A DNA stretch of 64,000 nucleotides from Candidatus Dechloromonas phosphoritropha (GTDB lineage Bacteria > Pseudomonadota > Gammaproteobacteria > Burkholderiales > Rhodocyclaceae): positions 682,001 to 746,000 of the forward strand of contig JADKGN010000001.1 of NCBI GenBank assembly GCA_016722705.1, given 5' to 3'. Positions 8,524 to 16,691 of the stretch are shown here, in pieces. The notes beneath the pieces are model-generated. The model was not told where the DNA came from. It did no database searches and saw only the letters and a program-made list of their open reading frames with translations. The first letter of the stretch is position 1; the number at the start of each line of letters is the position of its first letter. A program made the translations under genes and the position numbers.

Positions 8524-9916
8524 GCAATCCTCTCAACTTAGCCCATAGTCATACGGCGGGTTTGTAAGCAAAGGACAGGTGAGGCTTTCGCTGGTTTGGC
8601 CGAGGTCGAGCACGATCAGGGATAAATTTCTGAAGGTTTTTGACGATTTCCGAGAAGATTTCCTTGGTAACTCGGGTGGTGATTTGCTGCACACCCGCCA
8701 AGACTCGGGGCAAGATACGACGTACGGTATTGAAGGCCATCGTCCGATTCACTCGCCATGGCGAATCGCTGGGCAGCCGCTCTTCCGCAGCCAGGTAGGT
8801 GGCCAGGGCATTGAGATTGTCACACACCATCTTGGCCCCAACATCCTGGCAGGCGGCCAGCCAAGTCAGGCCGGACGTGTGCTCCAGATTGAGCCGGTGT
8901 TTGATGCGCTTGAACGCCTCCTCGATACGCCAACGGCTGTGATAAAGGGCTGAGAAGCTTGTGGCCGGATACCGCGCGGTATCAAGCAAGGAGGTCATCA
9001 AGACCCGTACCTTGCCAGTCGGCGTCACCTGACGAATCAGGCGAACCATAGAAGGCAGACGCGGACACTCGTAATCAATGGCATCCTGACGATGCGGTGG
9101 CGGCAATGTCACCTGCGCCTCATCTTCTCCGGATCGCATGAACTGGGTGATGGCAGAAAAGGAAGCGGACGAATCACAGCGTATGCAAAAGGGGATACCT
9201 CGATGCAACAGCGCCGCGACCAACCAGGCACCCGGATACCCGCGATCAAGCACCAGCATGTCCTGAGCACCGAGTCGGTCAAGCCGCTCAAACAACATCT
9301 GACGTTCGCCGACCAGCGAACTGTGCAAAATCAGCGAGTCGAACAATTCGATCCCTGGCCGAAACAAACCGAAGATGGCCGCTTCTCGAATATGGCGGCG
9401 CCCTTCCAGGTCAAGCAAGGTCAGACGTACCTTCGATGCATCCGCCGCCAAGACCCGCAAGCCTTGCCAGTCCGGCTGCTGCGGAACGACCTCATCGACC
9501 AGGCGCAGCAATTCTGTATTGAGCGGCTCAAAGAGATTGGCGACCAGATGGCTGCGCGCCTTTGAGAAGGCACTGGCCGTGATCGCCCGACAAAGGCGGG
9601 TTCTTCCGGCAAGCAGGGCAAAGCAGGAATCAAGCTCCGCCTGAACTGCGCCGCGAATGCCGGTGAGCAGGAAAGCGATCAGATTCGTGAATGGCAATTC
9701 ACGGTTTCGGGTGAAAAACCGAGGCTCGCGGCGGGCGGCGGCAAGGAAATTGGCGCCATGAATGTAGTCCGTTAGCCGTGAAACGATATTGGCATATTTA
9801 GGCCGTCATATAAAGCCTATTTATATCAATTGGTTACATGCTCGATTATATCTTGGCGCGGCCAGATGGCAAAGTTGCCAAAATTAGATGACAGACCGCT
9901 AAGTCAAGAGGATTGC
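8524..9916 (-). mobile_element. IS4-family insertion sequence inserted beside ISAs1 copy 1
   Basis: The ends are imperfect inverted repeats (GCAATCCTCTCAACTTAGC on the left, GCAATCCTCTTGACTTAGC read inward on the right). The 8-bp duplication TGGGATAG flanks both ends (8516-8523 and 9917-9924). The left duplication includes the last two bases of ISAs1 copy 1, so this element arrived after copy 1. Confidence 0.8.
8549..9697 (-). CDS. IS4-family transposase (start codon uncertain)
   Basis: 382 residues from TTG 9697. DDE landmarks are VLAADASKVRL near residue 85, DMLVLDRGYPG near 165 and the YHSRWRIEEAFKRIKHRLNLE signature near 268 (Y-R-E-K) of IS4 elements. The same frame stays open about 35 codons upstream with family-like sequence (LTDYIHGANFLAAARREP) but contains no ATG, GTG or TTG before 9697. 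Either the start codon has been lost or a rare ATT/ATC start is used. The N-terminus may therefore be truncated. Confidence 0.85.
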   Translation of the reverse strand: MPFTNLIAFLLTGIRGAVQAELDSCFALLAGRTRLCRAITASAFSKARSHLVANLFEPLNTELLRLVDEVVPQQPDWQGLRVLAADASKVRLTLLDLEGRRHIREAAIFGLFRPGIELFDSLILHSSLVGERQMLFERLDRLGAQDMLVLDRGYPGAWLVAALLHRGIPFCIRCDSSASFSAITQFMRSGEDEAQVTLPPPHRQDAIDYECPRLPSMVRLIRQVTPTGKVRVLMTSLLDTARYPATSFSALYHSRWRIEEAFKRIKHRLNLEHTSGLTWLAACQDVGAKMVCDNLNALATYLAAEERLPSDSPWRVNRTMAFNTVRRILPRVLAGVQQITTRVTKEIFSEIVKNLQKFIPDRARPRPNQRKPHLSFAYKPAV

Positions 9917-9935
9917 TGGGATAGGGGCGGATCAT

Positions 9936-11212
9936 CAGGGCCTCCACACTCGAACATCATAATGCCGGAAATCCCAACATGTTCATGCGTACCTCATTAT
10001 CCCAGGCTGCCCGCTTGCGCTTCAAGCGCAAGCTGCATTTCTTTTTGTCGGTCTTATCCAGGCGAATGAGATTGAGGACGATCTTCTTGAGCAGGGAGAG
10101 GTTTTGTGGCGCATGGTCTTTACGCACCGTACTGCCGTCCTCGCCCATCGTGACATCAAGCATCCAATGAAGTTGGTTCTCGATTCCCCAATGGCTACGG
10201 GCCGCTTGGGCCAGTTGCTCAGGCGTCAAAGCCCGCGAGGCAATGTAATACCGTTGCTCCAGCGTCGCCGCCTTGCCGGTGACCTGACGTACCGAGTCAA
10301 TGCGGCCAATGACGGCGCACTCCGGCCAGTCAGCCAACACCACGACGCCTTCCGCTGGCAGGATCGACGCGATTTGCGCCACCACGCGGCCATGCGATTT
10401 CTCGACGTGTTCGTTTCGCCCCGCTGTCTCTCGACGATCAATGAAAGCGCCCTGGATCGCGTTGAACAGCTTGGGTTGATTGCCTTTGACGGCGAGCAGG
10501 TAATCCGCTTTTTTGTCAATGATCTTTCGGGCAATGGCGCGCTGGCAGCCCATGGCATCGATACTGACCAGAAAGCCGTCGATCGCAAGCGCTTCAAGCA
10601 ATTCGGGAATGGCGGTGATTTCGTTGCTCTTGCCGCAGACCTTCTCCTGACCCAGGGCAATGCCCAGTTCGGTGGCGAAGGCGCTAACCAGGTCAATGGC
10701 GTCTTCGCCACCATTGCCCGATCCACGCACCGTTTTGCCGTCGACCGCAATCGTTCCTGCCAACGTCGGTACGGCCTGAGTCACCCAGCGCCGGAAGCTG
10801 GCTTCGAATTGCCCGGGATCAAGCAGGCGAAAGAGTCGCAGAAAGGTGTCTTCGGACGGCACGCCATTTTTCAGCACCAGAAACCGACGCAACCACTGCT
10901 CACGCGATTGCGCCCAGGCAGCAACGTCTTCCACACTGTCGCAATCCGAGAGAACACCGGCGATCGCCATCACGAGCATCTCCCGAAAGTCATGCCGCGT
11001 CCCATTGCTGGCCTTCCGGGGATCATCGATTTCGTTCAAGCATTCCATCAAAACCAGACCTTTCGTCGCGCTCATTGGGGGCACCCAAAAGACGAGAGTA
11101 GACGTGATTTCCGATGGGTTTACAAGATGATGGCGTAACGTGCTGAATGTTAACGACTTTTTCAGGGAGATAATGACAAATGGAATTATTCATTCCGAGT
11201 GCGGAGGCCCTG
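9936..11212 (-). mobile_element. ISAs1-family insertion sequence, copy 2
   Basis: 1,277 bp, inverted relative to copy 1, with terminal repeats CAGGGCCTCCACACTCG and CGAGTGCGGAGGCCCTG (one mismatch). A perfect 10-bp target duplication GGCGGATCAT lies at 9926-9935 and 11213-11222. That fixes the boundaries and shows the copy has stayed put since it inserted into the IS5-like remnant. Confidence 0.92.
9957..11084 (-). CDS. ISAs1-family transposase (copy 2)
   Basis: 375 residues, full length, nearly identical to the copy at 7369-8496 (differences include DVAAWAQ, IDLV, WDNEV and the last residues). The same DDE landmarks are present (VDGKTVRGS, SHWGIENQLHW). The start is GTG 11084, with ATG 11075 as an alternative. 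It lies on the opposite strand to copy 1, so the pair makes a large inverted repeat around the IS4 element. Confidence 0.92.
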   Translation of the reverse strand: MPPMSATKGLVLMECLNEIDDPRKASNGTRHDFREMLVMAIAGVLSDCDSVEDVAAWAQSREQWLRRFLVLKNGVPSEDTFLRLFRLLDPGQFEASFRRWVTQAVPTLAGTIAVDGKTVRGSGNGGEDAIDLVSAFATELGIALGQEKVCGKSNEITAIPELLEALAIDGFLVSIDAMGCQRAIARKIIDKKADYLLAVKGNQPKLFNAIQGAFIDRRETAGRNEHVEKSHGRVVAQIASILPAEGVVVLADWPECAVIGRIDSVRQVTGKAATLEQRYYIASRALTPEQLAQAARSHWGIENQLHWMLDVTMGEDGSTVRKDHAPQNLSLLKKIVLNLIRLDKTDKKKCSLRLKRKRAAWDNEVRMNMLGFPAL

Positions 11213-11264
11213 GGCGGATCATGCCGAAAATCTTGAATTTAAGTCTTTATTATATAAGTGAGTG

Positions 11265-12413
11265 CTAATTATGCACCAACGCCGAGGCATACCTCAAACC
11301 AATAAACAAATCTCTCCAATCAGTTGCCAGCTTAGAAATATCAAATTTTTCTTGGATTCGTTTTTTGCCTTCCATCGAAACAGTCTTACTTAATTCAGGA
11401 TTCGAACGAAGCTGCCACAGAGCCTCGGCTAGGCTGGAAGAATCATTTACGGGAACTTTCAATGCGGAATTTGAATCGCCAACTAATTCCTTAAAGCCAT
11501 CAATATCAGTCAGCACCGTTGGAGTGCCCAAAGCCATCGCTTCTGCAGCGGCAATGCCAAAAGGTTCAATTAACGAAGGCAACACCACAGCATCAGCAGA
11601 TTGTATTAATAAAAACAATTTATCTTGTGGTAACGCATCCAATAAATGAAAGTAATTTTCTAAATTTAGGCTTTCTATATTTCGCTGAATAGAAAACTTT
11701 AAATCGCCGTTACCCACTGCAAGACAAACGGGACACCAATTATATCTATCCTTCAACAGGGCCAAAGCTGCACACAATACTGCGTGTCCCTTTACCTCGA
11801 CATATCTAGCAGGAACAACGACAAGGAAGTCATCCTTATCGACATCATATTGTTTCCTTGTAATTAATTTTTGCTCAATCGTTAATTTAGCTGGTAGATT
11901 GGCTACAGGAATGCCATTGTAAATGCAATTTATATTGCTACCCAATAGTTTAGGGTAACTTTCAAGAACCGCCTGCGATACAGCGACTCTAGCATTTACC
12001 AGATAGTTTAATGACAGCCTTTCTAGTGCTTGCATAAAAATCTGTCGTAAATTTTTCGGATCAACGTACTTATAATGCAACGTCCAAATAACTTTTAATC
12101 TATTAACGAAAAGACGTGTATGTGCCGCATATAGGTTACCAAAATATAAATGCCCCCAGATAAAATCAAACGGCTCATTTTTGCATATTTTCGAGAGTTT
12201 ATTAGCGGCCTCTCGTAATGCCCAACGGTGTGAAAGGCCAAGACAATGAACCTTAAATCGAGCATCCTCAAGTTCAGGCATCAAAGAATATGGGTGGTTT
12301 GCAACAGCGATCTCGCAAAATATACCTCGTTTTCGAAGTTCTGGTAATAGTGAAACCAGTAGCCTCTCCGCACCACCGTAGCCTAACGAATCAATAACAA
12401 CCAATATACGCAT
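11265..12413 (-). CDS. Glycosyltransferase family 4, 3' end overlapping an IS end
   Basis: 382 residues with GLY-rich DSLGYGGAERLLVSLLPELR near residues 8-27, VVVPARYVEVKGH near 200 and PSLIEPFGIAAAEAMALGTP near 290, the E-x7-E donor site of GT4 enzymes. The last codons (LVHN and stop) come from the end of the IS5-like remnant, so the original C-terminus is lost or replaced, probably by only a few residues. The gene is visibly more AT-rich than its neighbours, which suggests separate acquisition. Before the IS insertions it lay next to the acyltransferase gene now at 18595. Confidence 0.87.
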   Translation of the reverse strand: MRILVVIDSLGYGGAERLLVSLLPELRKRGIFCEIAVANHPYSLMPELEDARFKVHCLGLSHRWALREAANKLSKICKNEPFDFIWGHLYFGNLYAAHTRLFVNRLKVIWTLHYKYVDPKNLRQIFMQALERLSLNYLVNARVAVSQAVLESYPKLLGSNINCIYNGIPVANLPAKLTIEQKLITRKQYDVDKDDFLVVVPARYVEVKGHAVLCAALALLKDRYNWCPVCLAVGNGDLKFSIQRNIESLNLENYFHLLDALPQDKLFLLIQSADAVVLPSLIEPFGIAAAEAMALGTPTVLTDIDGFKELVGDSNSALKVPVNDSSSLAEALWQLRSNPELSKTVSMEGKKRIQEKFDISKLATDWRDLFIGLRYASALVHN

Positions 12414-12529
12414 CTAGTATTTGCCAAATAAATATAATTTCGTGAATAACTATTGAGCCTCTTGCAAAAACCCACATCCGTGAGGAATTTTCGCTTGGTG
12501 AAGGCGATAGAGGGCATGCCATTACACAC

Positions 12530-12754
12530 CAGGGTCTCCGCACTCGGATTGCATAGTCATTGAAATCGGATGTTTTGCCCAAATTTTGAGCAGCCACTAT
12601 CAGAGACAAGGACTAAAGCTGGGGAAATAAACGCCAGTAGCACTAACACATGGCACGGAGTGAATGATTTTTGTAATTGAACTGAAAAGCCTGCTTAAAA
12701 TTTGTGCATTTCGGCCCACATTTTAATGAATGACATCCGAGTGCGGAAGCCCTG
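12530..12754. mobile_element. 225-bp MITE with ISAs1-type ends
   Basis: The ends CAGGGTCTCCGCACTCGGAT and CAGGGCTTCCGCACTCGGAT (right end read inward) are 20-bp inverted repeats with two mismatches, and they match the ISAs1 ends at 7241 and 9936. A perfect 10-bp duplication CATTACACAC flanks it (12520-12529 and 12755-12764), the same duplication length as ISAs1 copy 2. The interior has no coding frame. It is best explained as a non-autonomous element mobilised by the ISAs1 transposase. Confidence 0.85.
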
Positions 12755-12817
12755 CATTACACACAACTTCAACACCAGCCCGTAACATGCTGACTTTTCA
12801 AGGAACGTGGGACGGGC

Positions 12818-14146
12818 GTGATGAGTTGGGCAGCGGAGGAGTTCAAGGCGATCGACCTGGGCAACCGGCGTCTGGACAAGCGCACGGTGCTGCTGGCGGA
12901 GCGCATGGCCGCCAACCCGCTGGCCAGCATCCCGCAAGCCTGCGGCGGCTGGGCGGAAACCCAGGCGGCATATCGCTTTTTTGCGCAGGACGACATCGAA
13001 TGGGAAGCCATCCTCGCCTCGCACTGGCGAAGCGCCGAAACGCGCATGCAGGCGCACCCGGTGGTGCTGTGCCTCCAAGACACCACGGAACTGGATTTCA
13101 ATGGCCAACGCATCGCTGGCCTGGGGCCGCTCTCCTATGAAGCCCAGCGCGGCATGTATGTCCACCCCACCTACGCCGTCAGCCCGCAGCGGGAACCTCT
13201 GGGCGTGCTGGATGCCTGGATGTGGACGCGCGAGCCCAAGGACACGAATGGACAGCGGGGTGGCCTGCCGGAAAGCACCCGCTGGACGGAGGGCTACACC
13301 CGCATCGCGGAACTGGCGGGCAGGCTGCCGGACACCCGCTTGGTCTATGTGGCAGATCGGGAGGCCGATATCGTGGCCCTGATGGCGCAAGCCCGCGACC
13401 TGGGAAATCCCGCCGACTGGCTGATTCGTTCCCAGCACAACCGGGCGCTGCCCGAGGGTGGCAAGCTGTGGGCCGAAGTGCTGGCGGGTGAAGCCCTCGG
13501 TGGCCTTCGCTTCACGATGCCTTCGCGGCAAGGACAGAAGGCGCGGGACGTTCGGCAACGTGTCTGGGCCAAGCGGGTGACGGTTGCCGATGGCCACGGT
13601 GGCCGGGTTGAAGTGAACTGCTTGGTGGCGCGGGAAGAAGGCGCCCCCGAGGGCGTGAAGCCGGTGGAATGGCGGCTGTTGACCAATCGGCCGATCGACA
13701 CCTTCGAAGCGGCGACCGAGTTGATCGACTGGTACCGGGCACGCTGGGAAATTGAACTGTTCTTCCATGTCCTCAAGAACGGCTGCCGGGTGGAAGCTTT
13801 GCAGTTGAGCACGGTGGCGCGGTTGGAGCGGGCGCTGGCGCTGTTCATGGTGGTGGCCTGGCGGATTGCCCGGCTCATGCGCCTGGGGCGCACCTGTCCC
13901 GACTTGGATGCGGCCCTGCTGTTCGAGCAGGATGAATGGCAGGCGGCTTACATCCTGAATCGGAAAAAGGTGCCCAAGACCCCGCCCAGACTCAACGAGG
14001 TGGTGCGCCTGGTGGCCATGCTCGGCGGCTTCCTGGCGCGCAAGGGCGACGGCGAGCCGGGTGTGAAGACCATTTGGCTCGGCCTTCAACGCGTCGTCGA
14101 TTTCGCGGCGGGGATCAGGTTCGCCCGGGAAGCTCATGCGCTATGA
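12818..14146 (+). CDS. IS4-family (Tn5/IS50-like) transposase, intact
   Basis: 442 residues from GTG 12818, or 441 from the adjacent ATG 12821. The N-terminus WAAEEFKAIDLGNRRLDKR is the Tn5-type DNA-binding region. The DDE parts are VLCLQDTTELDFNG near residue 87, LVYVADREADIVALM near 179 and the YRARWEIELFFHVLKNGCRVE signature near 305. The C-terminal half carries the Tn5-type dimerisation region. It is intact, unlike its frameshifted sister at 16744-18077. Confidence 0.9.
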   Translation: MMSWAAEEFKAIDLGNRRLDKRTVLLAERMAANPLASIPQACGGWAETQAAYRFFAQDDIEWEAILASHWRSAETRMQAHPVVLCLQDTTELDFNGQRIAGLGPLSYEAQRGMYVHPTYAVSPQREPLGVLDAWMWTREPKDTNGQRGGLPESTRWTEGYTRIAELAGRLPDTRLVYVADREADIVALMAQARDLGNPADWLIRSQHNRALPEGGKLWAEVLAGEALGGLRFTMPSRQGQKARDVRQRVWAKRVTVADGHGGRVEVNCLVAREEGAPEGVKPVEWRLLTNRPIDTFEAATELIDWYRARWEIELFFHVLKNGCRVEALQLSTVARLERALALFMVVAWRIARLMRLGRTCPDLDAALLFEQDEWQAAYILNRKKVPKTPPRLNEVVRLVAMLGGFLARKGDGEPGVKTIWLGLQRVVDFAAGIRFAREAHAL

Positions 14147-14571
14147 GTTGTGTGTAATGGGATGGATAGAGGGGTGCATGGTCGGCCATTTCTGGCATGA
14201 TGAGGTTATCACGCCAACATCATAACGCCCACGAAAATGAATGCTACCCGTCCCGAACTGATCATGCAACGCTGGAATGTGATACAGCACGAGTTGCTGC
14301 CTGAATTGCGGGAACAGGTTGGAACGCTGACGCCGAAGCTGGAGAAAGTCATTCACACCTTGGAATGGGTTCGGATCGAAGAATTCACGGTGTCGATCTG
14401 GCAGGGTGTTGGTCGCCCGCCGTGCCAGCGCGGCTGGCTGGCGAATGCCTTTGTCGCCAAGGCCGTGCTCGGTTTGACGACGACGGCCGGACTGATTGAG
14501 CGCCTGACGATAGACCGTGCGCTGCGGCGCATCTGTGGTTTTCCGCTGTGCAAGAAGGTGCCCTCCGAGTC

Positions 14572-16081
14572 GAATGGCACTTACTTAAGCTTTTTGGGAT
14601 GTCCATTTTTCATGACGATAGCTTTGGCGAGATTACGTGGTTTGGTGAGCATTGGATAGGGTTTAGGTCGTCGTTTGACGGCGCGAGGCTCGATCCGGCC
14701 CGGTCGGTTACCGACCTGTTGTTGGGCGATTAAAACGAATAGTTCGCTGTGTATGTTGTGATGGCTACGGCTCGCAAAGGGTGCCCAGGCGAGCCAGATT
14801 TGCACGGTATGCTTGAAGCTCAGTTGGCGCGGCAATCTGTGGGAGAGCATCGCAGCCTGAGCCATCATTAACCGAATCAGATTGTAGGCGAGCAGATAGA
14901 CCCAGATTTCCTTGATCGCCATCGCAGGCGTCAGGCAACTCAGTCGTTCCATGCCGAGCGTGGTCTTGATGTTGCGCAGATCGAGTTCAACGTGCCAGCG
15001 ATCCCGATAGAGCGATTTCAAGGCCGTCTTGTCGGTTTGTTTTGGGCAAAGCAATGTCGTCACCAGTGTCTTGCCGCCGACCCGAAGCTCGCGTACGGTC
15101 AGACTCTCGGGGGACTGATCGTAGTCGGCCTGAGGCATCCAGTCGGGTTTGCTGGCGGGTTTTGGCAGCACGATCAGATGATCGCGCTGCCCCAACAGCC
15201 GACCTCGGCAAAAATCGGTGGTGCGTTGCCGCGCGCCATTTTGTTCAAACACCGCATCAATGCACCGCTCGCGTAATGAGCAGAGGAGAAAGTAGGTGGC
15301 GTAGAAGGCGTCGCCCAACAGTAAATCACCCTGCTCCAGGGAATCGAATATCGAACGCAGCAACGACTGCTCATCGCTGCCCTTGCCCCGACAGGAGCCG
15401 GTCGCGGCATTGAGGACCGCCCCGCTACCCAAACAAACGAGCCCAACGATCCGGCACTGCGGGAAACCCAACCCCGGCTTCTGGCTCGTCGGTTGCGGGT
15501 CGACGACCTGATTGTCTGAGGTGTCGGGCATTACGACGGTCGTCCCGTCCACCAGACGGACGGGACGACCCCGCCAATGCCAAGCTGTCGGCGCCTGCGT
15601 GGCGACTCTTTGCCCCACGTGGCACGCCAGTGTACTGAGCATCTTCAAAGGCAAGCGCTTTCGCGCCCGGCAATAGGCGCCCGTGTGGGTGCTGCCCGGC
15701 ACCAGGCCGCCAACCAGGCATTTGACCGCACGGTCATTGACTGCCTTCTGGCAGGAACGATCGGTGCTCAGCGCTTGGGCCAGAAACATCGACAACGTCT
15801 CCGTCGGGGGATATTGCCTTTCTCGGTGGGGCGGCAGTTCAGATTCCACGGCATCGAACAATTCCGGCCCCATCAACAGGTTGAAAAACGCATAGGCGTC
15901 GCTCTGGGCAGCGTGGGCCTTGACCGTTCGGTGTTGCTGTGCGCGTGTACTGCGGATAGGATGCATTTGGGCTGGCTCATCGTGGGCGGGTTGGGTGTTT
16001 GGCGACGCCAACTTATCACGCGTCGATCCAGCCTGTTTCATCATTTGCATCAAAGAGTTGAACGTTAAGTAAGTGCCATTC
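14572..16081 (-). mobile_element. IS4-family insertion sequence (second type)
   Basis: 1,510 bp with 17-bp inverted ends GAATGGCACTTACTTAA (14572-14588; right copy ending 16081). A perfect 11-bp duplication CCCTCCGAGTC lies at 14561-14571 and 16082-16092. It splits the transposase of the host IS5/IS1182-like element after the codons for KKVPSES. Confidence 0.92.
14581..16050 (-). CDS. IS4-family transposase
   Basis: 489 residues if translation starts at the first internal Met (16050). The frame is open further upstream, but that stretch lies outside the element. An N-terminal DUF4372-like region (AYAFFNLLMGPELFDAVES) is followed by the DDE domain: VRLVDGTTVVMPD near residue 170, DLLLGDAFYATYF near 255 and the YRDRWHVELDLRNIKTTLGMERL signature near 360. 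It reads to TAA 14581 inside the terminal repeat. Complete and possibly active. Confidence 0.9.
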   Translation of the reverse strand: MQMMKQAGSTRDKLASPNTQPAHDEPAQMHPIRSTRAQQHRTVKAHAAQSDAYAFFNLLMGPELFDAVESELPPHRERQYPPTETLSMFLAQALSTDRSCQKAVNDRAVKCLVGGLVPGSTHTGAYCRARKRLPLKMLSTLACHVGQRVATQAPTAWHWRGRPVRLVDGTTVVMPDTSDNQVVDPQPTSQKPGLGFPQCRIVGLVCLGSGAVLNAATGSCRGKGSDEQSLLRSIFDSLEQGDLLLGDAFYATYFLLCSLRERCIDAVFEQNGARQRTTDFCRGRLLGQRDHLIVLPKPASKPDWMPQADYDQSPESLTVRELRVGGKTLVTTLLCPKQTDKTALKSLYRDRWHVELDLRNIKTTLGMERLSCLTPAMAIKEIWVYLLAYNLIRLMMAQAAMLSHRLPRQLSFKHTVQIWLAWAPFASRSHHNIHSELFVLIAQQQVGNRPGRIEPRAVKRRPKPYPMLTKPRNLAKAIVMKNGHPKKLK

Positions 16082-16691
16082 CCCTCCGAGTCCACGTTCT
16101 CGCGTGCCTTCGAAGAATTTGCCCAAGCGCGATTGGCGGAACGCGTCCATGAGGCTTTGATCAAGGATTATCTGAGTGACCAGTTGATGGGTCACCTCAG
16201 CCGTGACGGTACGGCCATCATGGCGCGCGAACGCCCGGCCAAGACCCCTCATGCAGCAGAGGTTCCGGCCGCCCAAGCCATCCTGCTTCCGACCGCGCAA
16301 TCGGCCATGCAAATGCCCGCTGTGCCGGGGCGAAGGCGAGGCCGCCCCCGGTGCAGCGAGGCGCGCCCGCCGGCCAAAGCATCGCCCATTCAACGTCAGC
16401 GCCAGCAAAGCCTGACACAAATGCTCGCCGAGATCCCGACGCGCTGCGACCACGGCACGAAGTGCAATGCCCAAGGCTACAAGATGGGCTGGAATGGCTG
16501 CAAGCTGCACATTGATACCGCCGACTGCGGTGTGCCGATCTCTGCCCTGCTGTCTTCGGCGTCGATGCACGATAGCCGTGCAGCCATTCCTTTGTCGCTG
16601 ATCAGCCAGACTCGCGTCACCCATCTTTACGATGTGATGGATGCCGCCTATTGCAGCCTGGAGTTGCACGATCATTGCCGCCGCTTGAACC

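Larger units (their letters stand above)
7202..11278. mobile_element. IS5-like element remnant or MITE hosting three insertions
   Basis: The outer 39 bp (7202-7240) match the left end of the intact IS5 element at 19222. The segments 8518-8523, 9925-9935 and 11223-11278 together match its right end, closing with TGCACCA. No transposase remains between them: the parent is reduced to about 110 bp. Two ISAs1 copies and one IS4-family element now fill it. The tail of the following glycosyltransferase reads into this right end. Confidence 0.65.
12515..14164 (+). mobile_element. IS4-family (IS50-like) element, copy 1, carrying a MITE
   Basis: The terminal repeats start CATGCCATTACACACAA on the left and CATCCCATTACACACAA inward on the right. 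A 9-bp duplication GATAGAGGG flanks the element (12506-12514 and 14165-14173). A 225-bp ISAs1-type MITE plus its 10-bp duplication has inserted in the left terminal repeat. Without it the element is about 1.42 kb, matching copy 2 at 16692-18139. Confidence 0.85.

Noticed and set aside
10104..11138. Long 344-residue frame opposite the ISAs1 transposase (and its twin at 7315-8349)
   Set aside because: It is the antisense shadow of a well-supported transposase, repeated with it at both copies; it has low-complexity His/Arg-rich composition and no domain.
7241..11212. Inversion between the two ISAs1 copies as the cause of the mismatched flanks
   Set aside because: Copy 2 keeps a perfect 10-bp target duplication, which an inversion through both copies would have split. 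A local deletion at copy 1 fits better.
12695..14137. 480-residue frame opposite the IS50-like transposase, and the 446-residue one at 16753-18093
   Set aside because: Both mirror a DDE transposase gene and survive only because of GC-rich codon bias; the composition is not protein-like.
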